The position numbers and the translations under genes are program-made. Below the pieces are notes generated by a model. It was not told the origin of the DNA, ran no database searches, and saw only the letters and a list, made by a program, of their open reading frames with translations. Positions 8,201-16,363 of a stretch of 64,000 nt of DNA are shown here, in pieces. This DNA comes from Deltaproteobacteria bacterium (GTDB taxonomy: Bacteria; Desulfobacterota; DSM-4660; Desulfatiglandales; HGW-15): positions 1 through 64,000 of the forward strand of contig JAGVAP010000063.1 of NCBI GenBank assembly GCA_020060215.1, given 5' to 3'. Numbering within the stretch: the stretch's first letter is position 1; the number at the start of each line of letters is the position of its first letter.

Positions 8201-8438
8201 GGCTCAACCTTCCAAATGTGATCGCGAACTCTTGAAAGCCATCGATCACCTCCAGCAGACCGCCGCCAAAGGCCGCACTACCTCCGAAATTGTACAAGGC
8301 TTGAAGGTGTTTTATAAGAACCTGCTTTACATCGCCAAACCGCTGGGACAGCGGTTCTGGACAAGCACGGCCGCTCTCAATGATGCCGACGAGATTGCCG
8401 CCACCATCCTCACTCGGCCGGCTCGGGAGGGGGAATGA
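5295..8438 (+). CDS. Eco57I-type N6-adenine DNA methyltransferase / restriction-modification protein
   Basis: A 1047-residue protein. The methylase core has AdoMet motif I FLDPACGSGIFL (about residue 354) preceded by GAFYTPRFLAEFVL, and catalytic motif IV VIVGNPPWG (about residue 480). Both are diagnostic of gamma-class N6-adenine methylases of the Eco57I/N6_Mtase type. The N-terminal 300 residues include VIYFRQVGRIVTPE and an HRRSFDPLKRVDRNLL stretch, and the C-terminal 500 residues probably carry target recognition. The start is 5295, or 5307 with GGGGACGATA ahead. It overlaps the next gene by ATGA, so the methylase and the downstream nuclease are translationally coupled. Related large methylases occur alone as type IIG enzymes or with separate nuclease subunits. 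Confidence 0.85.
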   Translation: MGTIMVAIAQKDWKRDFGLDDRKPPHFFSSVEELDDAAGKVPQPHTLRRAFQQLDIEGVLCQERSPVIYFRQVGRIVTPEIVRLHRSFWNQGIAPILVIIAPDEVHIYSGLVPPEGAPTETGQAPGFVQRLNRVQEQLRSFLLSVESGEYFHVHRRSFDPLKRVDRNLLRNLQSTREKLGRVKAAGVDPQTLDSLLCRLVFTCYLFDRRIIDGTYLKELGIDGAKHLRDILSKRPRAHAKADLYTLFRQLGNDFNGDLFTADLETEGSHIKVEHLDLLDRFFHGTDVRTGQQAFWPYDFSFIPIETISAIYEYFLKTAGEERRKETGAFYTPRFLAEFVLDLALEGETSLLEKRFLDPACGSGIFLVGLFNRIAEEWKLRNPGARYDRRARGLMDVLRTNLFGMDSNLSACRITAFSLYLAFLDQLTPPDIQKLLGKWRLPHLVSVAGEKSVDRASGTIRCADFFTEDASLPLDAHVIVGNPPWGPVMKNKPATHGEIWCSKRNLEHPNREKSVPFVWKAATHLENGGRVCFVLPHGTLFNHNDTAIRFQQSLLRTHAVVRVVNLTDYRFFLFEESLAPALVIRYRKEKPENSAQLIDYWAPKTDWAVRQAEILRVLPQDRSRFTIREVLDDLKSDDAPRIWKERFWATPRDRRLLDRLSLMSRLRDMVSQPRRGRAKRWLIAEGFQPLGENDDPAEAQILTLPSRLFVEATAKELNLVLLEDDCGQLPSQEVAVRARSNKNIEVFKAPHVLVTKGFHVAFADFDVSFRHALRGIHGPKSDRDLLIFLAAYLRSDLARFFLFHTSSNWGVYRPEVHVEELLRLPFPLPDETHDTKRCQAIVGEIAAIVTDAANEGSRDFVDREGVVRRAQESIGKLIEEYFDIDDIERMLIRDTVQVVIPSVQPSRGKRRVPTIIQSTDPLRVSYTTLLCDRLNGWAKQEYRVHGRTLADSSIGVGMVVLEKTRREEKPAQPSKCDRELLKAIDHLQQTAAKGRTTSEIVQGLKVFYKNLLYIAKPLGQRFWTSTAALNDADEIAATILTRPAREGE

Positions 8439-9070
8439 CGGCCGGAGATTCTTCTTACTGGGATGACTTCTTCCGGCAGAATCTGCTGCCAAGCGTTTTT
8501 TCCCACATCATCTCAACCTGGGAGCAGATGGCAAAGCCGGGGCCGTCTGACCTTGAAGATGCGATCTCGCTCAAGCTCTACTCGGCGCTGATCAAAGGCA
8601 AGGATCGCAGCTCCCATGCATTCTTGATCCGCTACCAGGACGTAGAGGTCGATACGGACCTGGCAAAGGAGACAGGAAGGAAAGACATTGTATTTTTCCC
8701 GTCTCATCAAGAAGAGGTTTACTTGTGCCTTGAGGCGAAGCGATTGAATGTCCTGGTTTCCGGCGTCCGCCGCTCGCTCGCCGACGAGTATGTGAAGAAA
8801 GGCATGCAGCGATTCGTGGACCGGAAGTATGCCCGATTCGTCCGGCATGGCGCAATGCTTGCCTATGTCCTCGATGGCGACACCGACCGGGCCATGCGGA
8901 ATGTCGAGAACAACATAAGAAAGCGTGTTGCAGAGCTCCGGATGAACAAGAACGGCGGCTTCGTCTCATCGACGGTTCGCCCCAAGGACCACCGGGCAAA
9001 GGAAACGCGCCACCGAAGGACGAACCAGAAGGCGGTTTTCCGCGTTCATCACCTTTTCGTATCAGGGTGA
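8435..9070 (+). CDS. Putative PD-(D/E)XK restriction endonuclease subunit
   Basis: A 211-residue protein coupled to the methylase by a 4-bp ATGA overlap. The likely nuclease residues are the early glutamate of DLEDAISLKLYSAL, the aspartate of GRKDIVFF and the E-x-K of VYLCLEAKRLNV, the spacing expected of PD-(D/E)XK enzymes that use an EXK variant. The end is basic and His-rich (RPKDHRAKETRHRR). With the methylase it would form a two-gene restriction-modification unit. The family name cannot be fixed by reading alone. It could also be a specificity or accessory subunit that has kept the fold. Confidence 0.65.
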   Translation: MTAGDSSYWDDFFRQNLLPSVFSHIISTWEQMAKPGPSDLEDAISLKLYSALIKGKDRSSHAFLIRYQDVEVDTDLAKETGRKDIVFFPSHQEEVYLCLEAKRLNVLVSGVRRSLADEYVKKGMQRFVDRKYARFVRHGAMLAYVLDGDTDRAMRNVENNIRKRVAELRMNKNGGFVSSTVRPKDHRAKETRHRRTNQKAVFRVHHLFVSG

Positions 9071-9139
9071 AGGCACCGGCCGGAAGGGATATCGAGATGA
9101 ACGATTCGACAATGCCATGTCCGGCAGGAGGGCTGAAAT

Positions 9140-9334
9140 ATGCTGGATTTCTTCGTAAGCTACAACAGGAATGACGGGCTTTGGGCGAAAGGCATCGCAG
9201 AATGGCTGAAGCAAGCCGGCTACTCCTGCGTCATCCAAGATGCTGATTTTCAGGCGGGTTCAAATTTCGTGCTGGAGACAGGGATCTCTTTCTATACTTC
9301 TGATAGGCCAGTCGCTCCAGAAGAAGACAGGTGA
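9140..9334 (+). pseudogene. Truncated TIR-domain gene
   Basis: A 64-codon frame with an excellent ribosome site (AGGAGGGCTGAAAT before ATG). The first 45 residues are the N-terminal part of a bacterial TIR_2 domain: DFFVSYNRND, WAKGIAEWLKQAGYSCVIQDADFQAGSNFVLE. After FVLE the similarity stops abruptly and an unrelated tail runs to TGA. The later TIR strands, including the catalytic glutamate region needed for NAD hydrolysis, are missing. It follows the restriction-modification pair by 69 bp. The break at about 9274 is probably an insertion or deletion junction at the edge of the accessory region. Confidence 0.7.
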
Positions 9335-9594
9335 AATAGTGTCACCCAACGGAGGATATCTTCATGGGGGGTAGCCAGGTACGCTTCTCGGTACCCGCGA
9401 CCGCTTGATTTATCCCCACGAGGCCTGGAAGGTGACCTGAAAGTACTCCACTCGGTTGCCAAGAGCGGAGATTCGAGCCCATGATCGAGCATCTGGTCCT
9501 GCATCCTGCGGAACCCGCTCTTCCTTTTCTCAATGCGGTGGAAATAGGAAAGACGTTGGGGGAAACGTCGATCGTCGCAGAAAGAAGGATGATG
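9335..9594. other. Non-coding junction between accessory region and phosphate cluster
   Basis: About 260 bp between the truncated TIR gene and the pit gene. No frame with protein-like composition was found on either strand. The abrupt end of TIR similarity just to the left suggests this is a scar of an inserted or deleted element, but no terminal inverted repeats or transposase motif can be pointed to. Confidence 0.4.
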
Positions 9595-10590
9595 TCAGCC
9601 CAAGATCATGCGGAATACCTTGACCACGAACCAACTCGTAAAACCGCAAATCGGGAAGGTAAGCACCCAGGCCGCGACCAGTTCGGCCGTTACCCCCCAG
9701 CGCACCGCCGTAAGTCGCCTTGTGGCGCCCACTCCCATGATGGACGTGGAGATGGTGTGCGTGGTGCTCAGCGGAATGCCCAGGCGCGAGGCGAGTTCTA
9801 TTGTGGATGCGGCGGCCATCTCTGCCGAGAACCCTTGGTGGGTCTGCAGTTTCGTGACTCGCATCCCCATTGTCCTCATGATCTGCCAGCCGCCCGTTAT
9901 GGTCCCAAAGGCCATTGTCGCGGCACAGAGGAGTATGACCCAAACGGGGATGTGGAAGGATTGGAGCACCCCTCCCATGACCAGGGCCATTGTGAAAACA
10001 CCCATAAACTTCTGCCCGTCGTTGGAGCCGTGTGTGAAAGCCATGAAGGCCGACGAGCACACCTGCAGCCACCGGAAATGCCCTCGGACCTTGCCGGGCA
10101 CAGTGCGCGAAAAAAGCCTATAGACCAGGGTCATGACGAGGAACCCGCCCGCGAACCCAAGGAAGGTCGAGAACACCAGTCCGAGCAGCACCTTTTGCCA
10201 CCCCGCCCACACAAGCACATCGGGGCCGGCCGTGGCTATCCCCGCGCCGGCCAGTCCGGCCACCAGCGCGTGCGTCTCGCTAGTAGGGAGGCCCCAGCGG
10301 GCTGCAATGCTCGACCACAAAATCAGCCCCACCATGGCCCCTCCCACGGTCAGCAGGTCGACCGCTTTGGCGTCGATGATCCCTTTGCCGATGGTGCTTG
10401 CCACGGCAGTGCCCGACAGCACTCCCATGAGGTTCAGCACTGCGGCCATGACAATGGCCTGACGCGGAGAGAGCGCCCTCGTGGAGACCACGGTCGCGAT
10501 GGCGTTGGGCGCATCGGTCCAGCCGTTGACGAATTCGGCCCCGAGGATGAGCAGCAGGACCACTACAAGACCTAGAGAGATGTCCGGCAT
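9595..10590 (-). CDS. pit: PiT-family inorganic phosphate transporter
   Basis: A 331-residue inner-membrane permease. The two PiT signature repeats are present: near the N-terminus GAEFVNGWTDAPNAIATVVSTRAL, and in the second half SSAFMAFTHGSNDGQKFMGVF. About ten membrane segments. The start at 10590 has AAGGAATCC ahead; a longer frame to 10644 lacks this. A terminator separates it from phoU, so it is a separate unit, and no 11-bp phosphate-type repeat is seen upstream. It is the low-affinity, constitutive type partner of the pst system. The GSND and DAPN motifs bind the phosphate or metal-phosphate substrate in this family. Confidence 0.92.
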   Translation of the reverse strand: MPDISLGLVVVLLLILGAEFVNGWTDAPNAIATVVSTRALSPRQAIVMAAVLNLMGVLSGTAVASTIGKGIIDAKAVDLLTVGGAMVGLILWSSIAARWGLPTSETHALVAGLAGAGIATAGPDVLVWAGWQKVLLGLVFSTFLGFAGGFLVMTLVYRLFSRTVPGKVRGHFRWLQVCSSAFMAFTHGSNDGQKFMGVFTMALVMGGVLQSFHIPVWVILLCAATMAFGTITGGWQIMRTMGMRVTKLQTHQGFSAEMAAASTIELASRLGIPLSTTHTISTSIMGVGATRRLTAVRWGVTAELVAAWVLTFPICGFTSWFVVKVFRMILG

Positions 10591-10713
10591 GAGGATTCCT
10601 TCCCAAATCGATTTTTCAGCGCCAGAAGATACCCTGATTCGCAACTGTGTTCAATCGGGAATTCCCGTATGCATGAATATGAACATACCGTGATCTGTCA
10701 TGCCTCTCAAAAG

Positions 10714-10739
10714 CCGATGAGCCTGCACCGGCTCATCGG
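10714..10739 (-). terminator. Hairpin terminator after phoU
   Basis: A perfect 10-bp stem (CCGATGAGCC at 10714-10723, GGCTCATCGG at 10730-10739) with a 6-nt loop. On the minus strand it is followed by CTTTTGAG. It lies 52 bp past the phoU stop codon and ahead of pit, so it probably ends the pstCAB-phoU transcript. Confidence 0.7.
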
Positions 10740-10791
10740 AATGCGATTGGATTCCTGAAGAAACGGAACTCACAATGAGTCTCTCTCCTTC

Positions 10792-11472
10792 TCAGGATTG
10801 GATAGTCTTGAGGGAGTCCCTTTTGGCGTGTCGGACGATCTCTCCCTCGATCAAATAGATGACCTCCTCGGCTATATTGGTGCAGTGATCCCCGATGCGC
10901 TCCAGGTGACGGGAGATGGCGTTGAGGTTAATCATGTAGCCGACATACTCGGGCCTCTCGGAGATCGCCGCCTTGACCTTGTCGTAAATTTCCCGGTACA
11001 TGCGGTCCACTTCATTGTCCAAAGAGAGCACCTGAAACGCAAGCTTCTGATCCAGGTTCACAAGGGAGTCGATGCTCATACGAAGCATGGAGAGAACCAT
11101 CTCTGCCATGGTCGAATAGTCAAAGGTAAGCTCGAGTCTCCTGCGTCTCGAGATGTTCTCGACTCTCTTGGCTAGGTTAGCCGCCTCGTCCCCGATCCGT
11201 TCCAGATCGTTGTTGATCTTGATCACCGCGATGAGGAAGCGCAAGTCGACCGCCACGGGCTGGTGAAGGGCGAGGATCTTCAAACACTCCTCTTCGATCT
11301 CGACCTCAATCTCGTCGATCTCGTAGTCCTTCATGATGATCTCCTCGGCGAGATCGGCGTCCCATGTCTCCACCGATTTCTTGGCCGTGCGCACACGCTC
11401 CTCCACGATAGCGCACAGGGAAAGGACCCTCTTCTTGATCTTTTCCAATTCTTTCTGCAAGCGCTTGGGCAT
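10792..11472 (-). CDS. phoU: Phosphate-specific transport regulator PhoU
   Basis: A 226-residue helical protein with the two PhoU repeats. Each has the metal-binding E/D-x-x-R-I-x-D signature: NNDLERIGDEAANLAKRVE in the first half and SRHLERIGDHCTNIAEEVIYL in the second. PhoU links the Pst transporter to the PhoR kinase and keeps the Pho regulon off when phosphate is plentiful. The start at 11472 follows GGAGAGGAAG; an in-frame ATG at 11484 has no ribosome site. It is the last gene of pstC-pstA-pstB-phoU. Confidence 0.95.
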   Translation of the reverse strand: MPKRLQKELEKIKKRVLSLCAIVEERVRTAKKSVETWDADLAEEIIMKDYEIDEIEVEIEEECLKILALHQPVAVDLRFLIAVIKINNDLERIGDEAANLAKRVENISRRRRLELTFDYSTMAEMVLSMLRMSIDSLVNLDQKLAFQVLSLDNEVDRMYREIYDKVKAAISERPEYVGYMINLNAISRHLERIGDHCTNIAEEVIYLIEGEIVRHAKRDSLKTIQS

Positions 11473-11558
11473 CTTCCTCTCCATTTAAGAGACGAATAGG
11501 GAAAAAGGTGAACCGGGTCGGGACCTCTCCGTTTCCCACCCTCTCCGTTTCATTCTTA

Positions 11559-12320
11559 TCAACCGAACCGGCCGGTGATATAGTCCTCGGTCTGCTTGAG
11601 CTTGGGTCTCGTAAAGAGCGCGTCCGTTTCGCCGGACTCCACCAATCGGCCCAGGTAGAAGAACGCCGTGATGTCGGAGACCCTTGCCGCCTGCTGCATG
11701 TTGTGGGTGACGATGATGATCGTGACCGTTTCTTTCAGCTGCCCGATCAGTTCCTCGATCTTCTGGGTGGCGATGGGGTCCAGGGCCGAGGCCGGCTCGT
11801 CCATCAGGAGCACCTGGGGCTCCACGGCCATGGCCCTGGCGATGCAGAGCCGCTGCTGCTGGCCTCCAGAGAGGCCTAGGGCCGAGTCATGGAGCCGGTC
11901 CTTCACCTCATCCCACAGGGCCGCCTGCCTGAGGCTCTCCTCCACCCTCGAATCGACAAAGGAGCGGTCCCTTGCGCCGTTCACCCGGAGGCCATATGCC
12001 ACGTTTTCGAACACGGTCTTGGGAAAGGGGTTCGGTTTTTGAAAGACCATGCCTACCTGTCTTCGAAGCCCGACCACGTCCACCTGGAGGTCATAGACGT
12101 TCCTGCCGTCGAGAAGCACCTCCCCCTGGGCGCGGCCGATGGGGATGAGATCGTTCATGCGGTTCAGGCACCGAAGGAGGGTACTCTTGCCGCATCCGGA
12201 AGGACCGATGAGAGCGGTCACGTGGTTTGCGTAGAAATCGAGCGAGACATCGTCAACGGCCTTGAACCCCCCGTAGAAGAAACTGAGGTGCCGCGTCGTC
12301 ATTTTCAAAGTTCTTTTCAT
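11559..12320 (-). CDS. pstB: Phosphate ABC transporter ATP-binding protein PstB
   Basis: A 253-residue ABC ATPase with Walker [10 protein letters not shown], signature [12 protein letters not shown] and Walker [14 protein letters not shown]. PstB-specific words such as [28 protein letters not shown] are present. AAGGGATA precedes the ATG at 12320. It powers high-affinity phosphate uptake with PstA and PstC and is cotranscribed with them and phoU. Confidence 0.97.
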   Translation of the reverse strand: MKRTLKMTTRHLSFFYGGFKAVDDVSLDFYANHVTALIGPSGCGKSTLLRCLNRMNDLIPIGRAQGEVLLDGRNVYDLQVDVVGLRRQVGMVFQKPNPFPKTVFENVAYGLRVNGARDRSFVDSRVEESLRQAALWDEVKDRLHDSALGLSGGQQQRLCIARAMAVEPQVLLMDEPASALDPIATQKIEELIGQLKETVTIIIVTHNMQQAARVSDITAFFYLGRLVESGETDALFTRPKLKQTEDYITGRFG

Positions 12321-12397
12321 TATCCCTTGCCCGTAAGAAATGCCAACTGATTATCGTAATCCTCTTGCATATCTGACCTCTGTTCTCTGTCTTCTGC

Positions 12398-13354
12398 CTA
12401 CACCATGCGCTTCCGGCGCAGGTGCGCCCGGTAGAGGATCGCCGCCAGATTCAGGCCGAAGACGAGCGCGATCAGGACGATGGCCGTCCCGTACTGGAGA
12501 TGGCGGGTCTTCTCGATCTCTGTCCCGGCGGTGGCGAGGACATAGATATGGTAAGGAAGCGCCATGACCTCGTCGAAGATCGAGCGGGGAAGAGAGGGCG
12601 TATAAAACACCGCTGCCGTAAACATGATCGGCGCCGTCTCCCCCGCCGCCCGGCTGATCCCGAGTATCGATCCTGTGAGGATCCCGGGAAGGGCCGCGGG
12701 GAGCACCACCCTGTAGATGGTTTGCCACTTCGTGGCCCCGAGGCCCAGGGATGCCTCACGGTAGGTATCAGGAACTGCGCGGAGCGCCTCCTCGGCAGAT
12801 CCGATGATCACGGGAAGCGTCATGGCGGCAAGGGTGAGACACCCGGCCAGGATGCTCACCCCCATCTTGAGATACACCACGAAAAAGGCCAGGCCGAACA
12901 AACCGAAGATGACGGACGGCACCCCGGCAAGGTTGTTGATGCCGAGGCGAATCACCCGGAGAAGCCTTCCCGGCCGTGCATACTCGTTCAGGTAAATGGC
13001 TGAGGCCACCCCGATGGGAAGGGCGACCAGAATGGCGCCGACTGCGAGATACAGGGTCCCCACAATGCAGGGCAGGATGCCGCCTTTGGTCATGGAATCC
13101 ATGGGAGGGGCGGTGAGAAAGGTCCAGTTGATCGCCCGGTAACCCCTCGAGACGATGAAAAAGACGATGACGATCAGCGCAGCCCCGTTAATGGCCGCCG
13201 CGACCCTCAGGAGCGTGAATACAAGACCCTGCTTCACCCTGCGCCCCCTGGAAGTCCCCTGCCACGGACGGCGGGCCGTATCCGCATCGGGGCCGGGAGG
13301 CCTATTCTCGATCCGCCTTACCCCGATTCTGCTATCCATCGCACTACTGATCAT
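12398..13354 (-). CDS. pstA: Phosphate ABC transporter permease PstA
   Basis: A 318-residue permease. After a basic 45-residue cytoplasmic N-terminus there are about six membrane segments; the EAA-type coupling loop is EALRAVPDTYREASLGLGATKWQTIYRVVLPAALPGI, and the end SRAAGETAPIMFTAAVF is PstA-specific. The ATG at 13354 with GAAGGA ahead is preferred to a TTG at 13369. It forms the membrane channel with PstC. Confidence 0.95.
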   Translation of the reverse strand: MISSAMDSRIGVRRIENRPPGPDADTARRPWQGTSRGRRVKQGLVFTLLRVAAAINGAALIVIVFFIVSRGYRAINWTFLTAPPMDSMTKGGILPCIVGTLYLAVGAILVALPIGVASAIYLNEYARPGRLLRVIRLGINNLAGVPSVIFGLFGLAFFVVYLKMGVSILAGCLTLAAMTLPVIIGSAEEALRAVPDTYREASLGLGATKWQTIYRVVLPAALPGILTGSILGISRAAGETAPIMFTAAVFYTPSLPRSIFDEVMALPYHIYVLATAGTEIEKTRHLQYGTAIVLIALVFGLNLAAILYRAHLRRKRMV

Positions 13355-13381
13355 CCGTTTTTCCTTCAAAATAGCACCCCG

Positions 13382-14392
13382 TCAAAGGGTGGCCGCACCC
13401 ACCTGCCGGTACCGGTGGGAGATGTGGTCAGCGATAAGGTTAAATATGAAGGTGAAGATGAAGAGCACGATTCCGGTGGCAAACAAGGCGTAATAGTGAT
13501 CCCCGCGGAAAGGCGCCTCGGCCATCTCCGCGGCGATGCTCGCCGGCATGGGCCTCACCGGATCGAAGATGGAACTCGGGATCATGGCGGCGCCCCCGGC
13601 CACCATCAGGACCACCATGGTCTCACCGATGGCCCTGGACATGCCCAGGATCACGGCCGTGGAGATCCCGGAGATGGAGGCAGGGACGACGACCCTCCAG
13701 ATGGTCTCCCACTGGGTGGCTCCCAGGGCCAGGGATGCCTCCTTCAATTCCTTGGGCACGCTGAAGACCGCATCTTCCGAGATGCTGCAGATGGTGGGGA
13801 CCGACATGAAGGCGAGCATGAGCGCCGCGTTGAAGAGGTTCAATCCTACCGCCAGATCCAGCGTATCCTGTAAGAAGGGCGCTACGATGACCATGCCGAA
13901 AAACCCGATGACCACCGACGGGAGGGCTGCCAGGAGCTCCACCACGGGCTTGACCACCTCCCTCAATCTCGGGGATGCGATCTCTGCAAGATAGACGGCC
14001 GTCATGACCCCCAAGGGCACGGAGATCAGGGAGGCCAGCGCCGTTACGGACATGGAGGCTATGATCAATGGGAAGATGCCGAATCGCCCCGGATCCGATG
14101 TGGGATACCAGAATCGGCCGAAGATGAAGTCGGTGACGGAGACCCGGCTGAAGATGGGGATTCCCTCCATGAACAGGAAAAGCATGATCAGGGAGAGCGT
14201 GGTAATCGAAGCGGAGCCAATCGTAAGGAAAGAGAACCTGATCGTCTTCTCTGTTCTTTGCCGCCGCGCTCCGCCCGCCTGATGGTCGACATTGGATGGT
14301 CTGGTCCTGAACACGGTGTGCCTCGGTTCACTATGAAGTCTCTGAGAGAACCTCTTGGTTGCGATCCTCTCAGAAGCTCTCTGCTTTATCAT
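13382..14392 (-). CDS. pstC: Phosphate ABC transporter permease PstC
   Basis: A PstC permease, 336 residues from the first ATG. About six membrane segments start at residue 53. The coupling loop reads VFSVPKELKEASLALGATQWETIWRVVVPASISGI, followed by MSRAIGETMVVLMVAGG. The start is uncertain: the ATG at 14392 lies inside the -10 of the phosphate-type promoter at 14388-14431, so transcripts from there would need a later start. A GTG at 14314 with GAGG ahead gives a 310-residue protein that loses only a basic, non-conserved tail. It is the first gene of the pst operon; pstS is 12 kb away. Confidence 0.93.
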   Translation of the reverse strand: MIKQRASERIATKRFSQRLHSEPRHTVFRTRPSNVDHQAGGARRQRTEKTIRFSFLTIGSASITTLSLIMLFLFMEGIPIFSRVSVTDFIFGRFWYPTSDPGRFGIFPLIIASMSVTALASLISVPLGVMTAVYLAEIASPRLREVVKPVVELLAALPSVVIGFFGMVIVAPFLQDTLDLAVGLNLFNAALMLAFMSVPTICSISEDAVFSVPKELKEASLALGATQWETIWRVVVPASISGISTAVILGMSRAIGETMVVLMVAGGAAMIPSSIFDPVRPMPASIAAEMAEAPFRGDHYYALFATGIVLFIFTFIFNLIADHISHRYRQVGAATL

Positions 14393-14431
14393 GTATTATT
14401 GTTAGATTTGTGTTAGGACAACATTAGGATT
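14388..14431 (-). promoter_or_regulatory. Pho-type box 1, driving pstC-pstA-pstB-phoU
   Basis: TTAG occurs at 14402, 14413 and 14424, an exact 11-bp period. On the minus strand these read as CCTAA/TCTAA repeats. CATGAT (complement of 14388-14393) follows after 8 bp as a -10. The box overlaps the last codons and the stop codon of phoR, so part of the phoR coding end doubles as an operator. Confidence 0.75.
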
Positions 14432-16243
14432 GGATAATTTCTCCGGCGATGCCTTCTTCAGGTGGAGCGTGAAGGTGCTCCCTGCACCGGGGCGGCTTTC
14501 CACCGTAACACGGCCCTTATGGGCCTCCATGATGTGCTTTACGATGGCAAGGCCCAGGCCCGTGCCCCCCAGCTTTCGGCTCCTTGCCTTGTCCACACGG
14601 TAGAACCTCTCGAACAGCCGATCCAAATGGATCTTTTCGATGCCGCATCCCTGGTCCTTCACATGGATCAGGACCTCCGTCTCCTTCTCCTCGGCCTCCA
14701 CCCGAATCGCTTTTCCGTCGGCCGAGGCATTGACGGCATTATCCAAAAGGTTCATGACCGCCTGCTCGAGAAGGGGAGGGCTGATCTTCGCCTTCAAGCC
14801 CTCATCGCACGAGAGATCGATCCGGATGTTCTTCGCCTCTCCCTTCGCCCTGCAGATCTGGACCGCGGAAACAAGCACGGGCTGAATGGGCTGATCTTCG
14901 AGAAGGATCTCGTCCGTCTCCTTCTCTCTTTCAATCCGGGAAAGCGCCAGGAGATCCTCAACCAGAGCTACCAGCCGATCCACGTGCTTCTGGATGATGG
15001 TCAAGAACCGTTCCGCATCCTGGGGGTTCTTCACAGCCCCTTCGCGCAGGGTCTCGACAAAGCCCTTGATGGCGGTAAGCGGGGTCCTGATCTCATGGGA
15101 CGCGTTGGCCACGAAATCGCGCCGCAAATTCTCAAGCTTCCGAAGCTCCGTAATGTCGTGCATGACCACCAGGACGCCCCCGGGTCTTTCCTCCTCGTCC
15201 CGAATCGGCCTGCCGTGCACGTTCAGCGCCTTCTCCCCTTCCCCATAGATGTTGATGAGCACATCCTCTTCCAGCGGTTCCTCGCCGGCGAGCGCCCTTT
15301 TTACAAAGTTCTGAAGCGAGGAGATCCGGAAGACCTCCTGGATGGCCCTCCCTCTCGATTGCGCTGGGTCGCACCCCAGGATCCTGCCCGCTGCCTGGTT
15401 CATGCCGACGATACACTCATTCTTGTCTACCCCGAATACCCCCTCCGCCATGCTGGAGAGCACGGTTTCGAGCTCCTTTCGCTGCCGGGTGATGGTTCGG
15501 ATCCGCTGCTGGATCTCACCGGCCATGCTGTTCAGCGTCTCGGCCAGTTGGGCCATCTCCTCCGTATTCGGCAGCGCAACTTTTTGTTGGAACTCCCCGC
15601 GGGCAAAGGCCCCGGCGGATTCCTGGATTTGTCTCAGGGGCCTTCTGACGCGACGATAGACCAGGAACCCGGCCATTACTGAGAGAAAGGCCACGACCAG
15701 GCCCCCCAGAAGAACCCGGTGCTGAACGGCCCTGATACGGCCATACACCGCCTCGATCGGCACGGAGACACGGACCACGGCGTGAAGCATTCCTCTCTCC
15801 CGAAGAGGCATGGCCAGGTACATCATCCGTTTGCCCAGGGTCGGGCTGTATCTGGTGGAAACCCCGATCGTGCCCCCAATCGCAGAAGCGACCTCGGGTC
15901 TATCCAGGTGGTTGTCCATCCGGGAGGGGTCCTCGTCCGAATCCCCTACGACGAGCCCGTTCGGCAGAATGACCGTGAAGCGGGTCGGAAGGCTTGCCCC
16001 CAGTGCTTTGCAGAGGTCGTCCGTCCTGCGATCGGGCGGGAGTTTTTCCCGGATCCGCTCCTGGAATAGCACGGTCTGGGCCCGCAGGTCGGACTCGGTT
16101 TGATCCAGAAGGATCTCCTCAAGGAGATTTGAGGAGTAAAAGAGAATGGCAATGACGGCAAAAAGGATAATGAGGAGATAGGGGATGAAGAGCTGCCAGT
16201 ACAATCGCTTTCGTTTGGTCATAGGCCGGTCCCTGTTCACCAT
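14402..16243 (-). CDS. phoR: Phosphate regulon sensor histidine kinase PhoR
   Basis: A 613-residue membrane kinase: first membrane helix at about 15-38, a roughly 140-residue extracytoplasmic sensor, second helix at about 178-198, HAMP, a PAS domain (LSSMAEGVFGVDKNECIV onward), then HisKA with the phospho-accepting histidine in VANASHEIRTPLTAIKG and an HATPase_c with N-box LLDNAVNAS and GTGLGLAIVKHI. The extracytoplasmic domain is larger than in E. coli PhoR and resembles the Bacillus-type layout. The start at 16243 has GAAGGG ahead. It lies between phoB and pstC on one strand and partners with PhoB. Confidence 0.95.
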   Translation of the reverse strand: MVNRDRPMTKRKRLYWQLFIPYLLIILFAVIAILFYSSNLLEEILLDQTESDLRAQTVLFQERIREKLPPDRRTDDLCKALGASLPTRFTVILPNGLVVGDSDEDPSRMDNHLDRPEVASAIGGTIGVSTRYSPTLGKRMMYLAMPLRERGMLHAVVRVSVPIEAVYGRIRAVQHRVLLGGLVVAFLSVMAGFLVYRRVRRPLRQIQESAGAFARGEFQQKVALPNTEEMAQLAETLNSMAGEIQQRIRTITRQRKELETVLSSMAEGVFGVDKNECIVGMNQAAGRILGCDPAQSRGRAIQEVFRISSLQNFVKRALAGEEPLEEDVLINIYGEGEKALNVHGRPIRDEEERPGGVLVVMHDITELRKLENLRRDFVANASHEIRTPLTAIKGFVETLREGAVKNPQDAERFLTIIQKHVDRLVALVEDLLALSRIEREKETDEILLEDQPIQPVLVSAVQICRAKGEAKNIRIDLSCDEGLKAKISPPLLEQAVMNLLDNAVNASADGKAIRVEAEEKETEVLIHVKDQGCGIEKIHLDRLFERFYRVDKARSRKLGGTGLGLAIVKHIMEAHKGRVTVESRPGAGSTFTLHLKKASPEKLSNPNVVLTQI

Positions 16244-16363
16244 TCGATACCCTTCGTTACCTCAGGGCAGGCTACGGGTGAGCGGATGAAGCCTGAGTTG
16301 GATTACCGTTCATGGTGAGGTATCGAACCATGCGCGGGCTCTGCCTGACGGACTACAGGGGCA

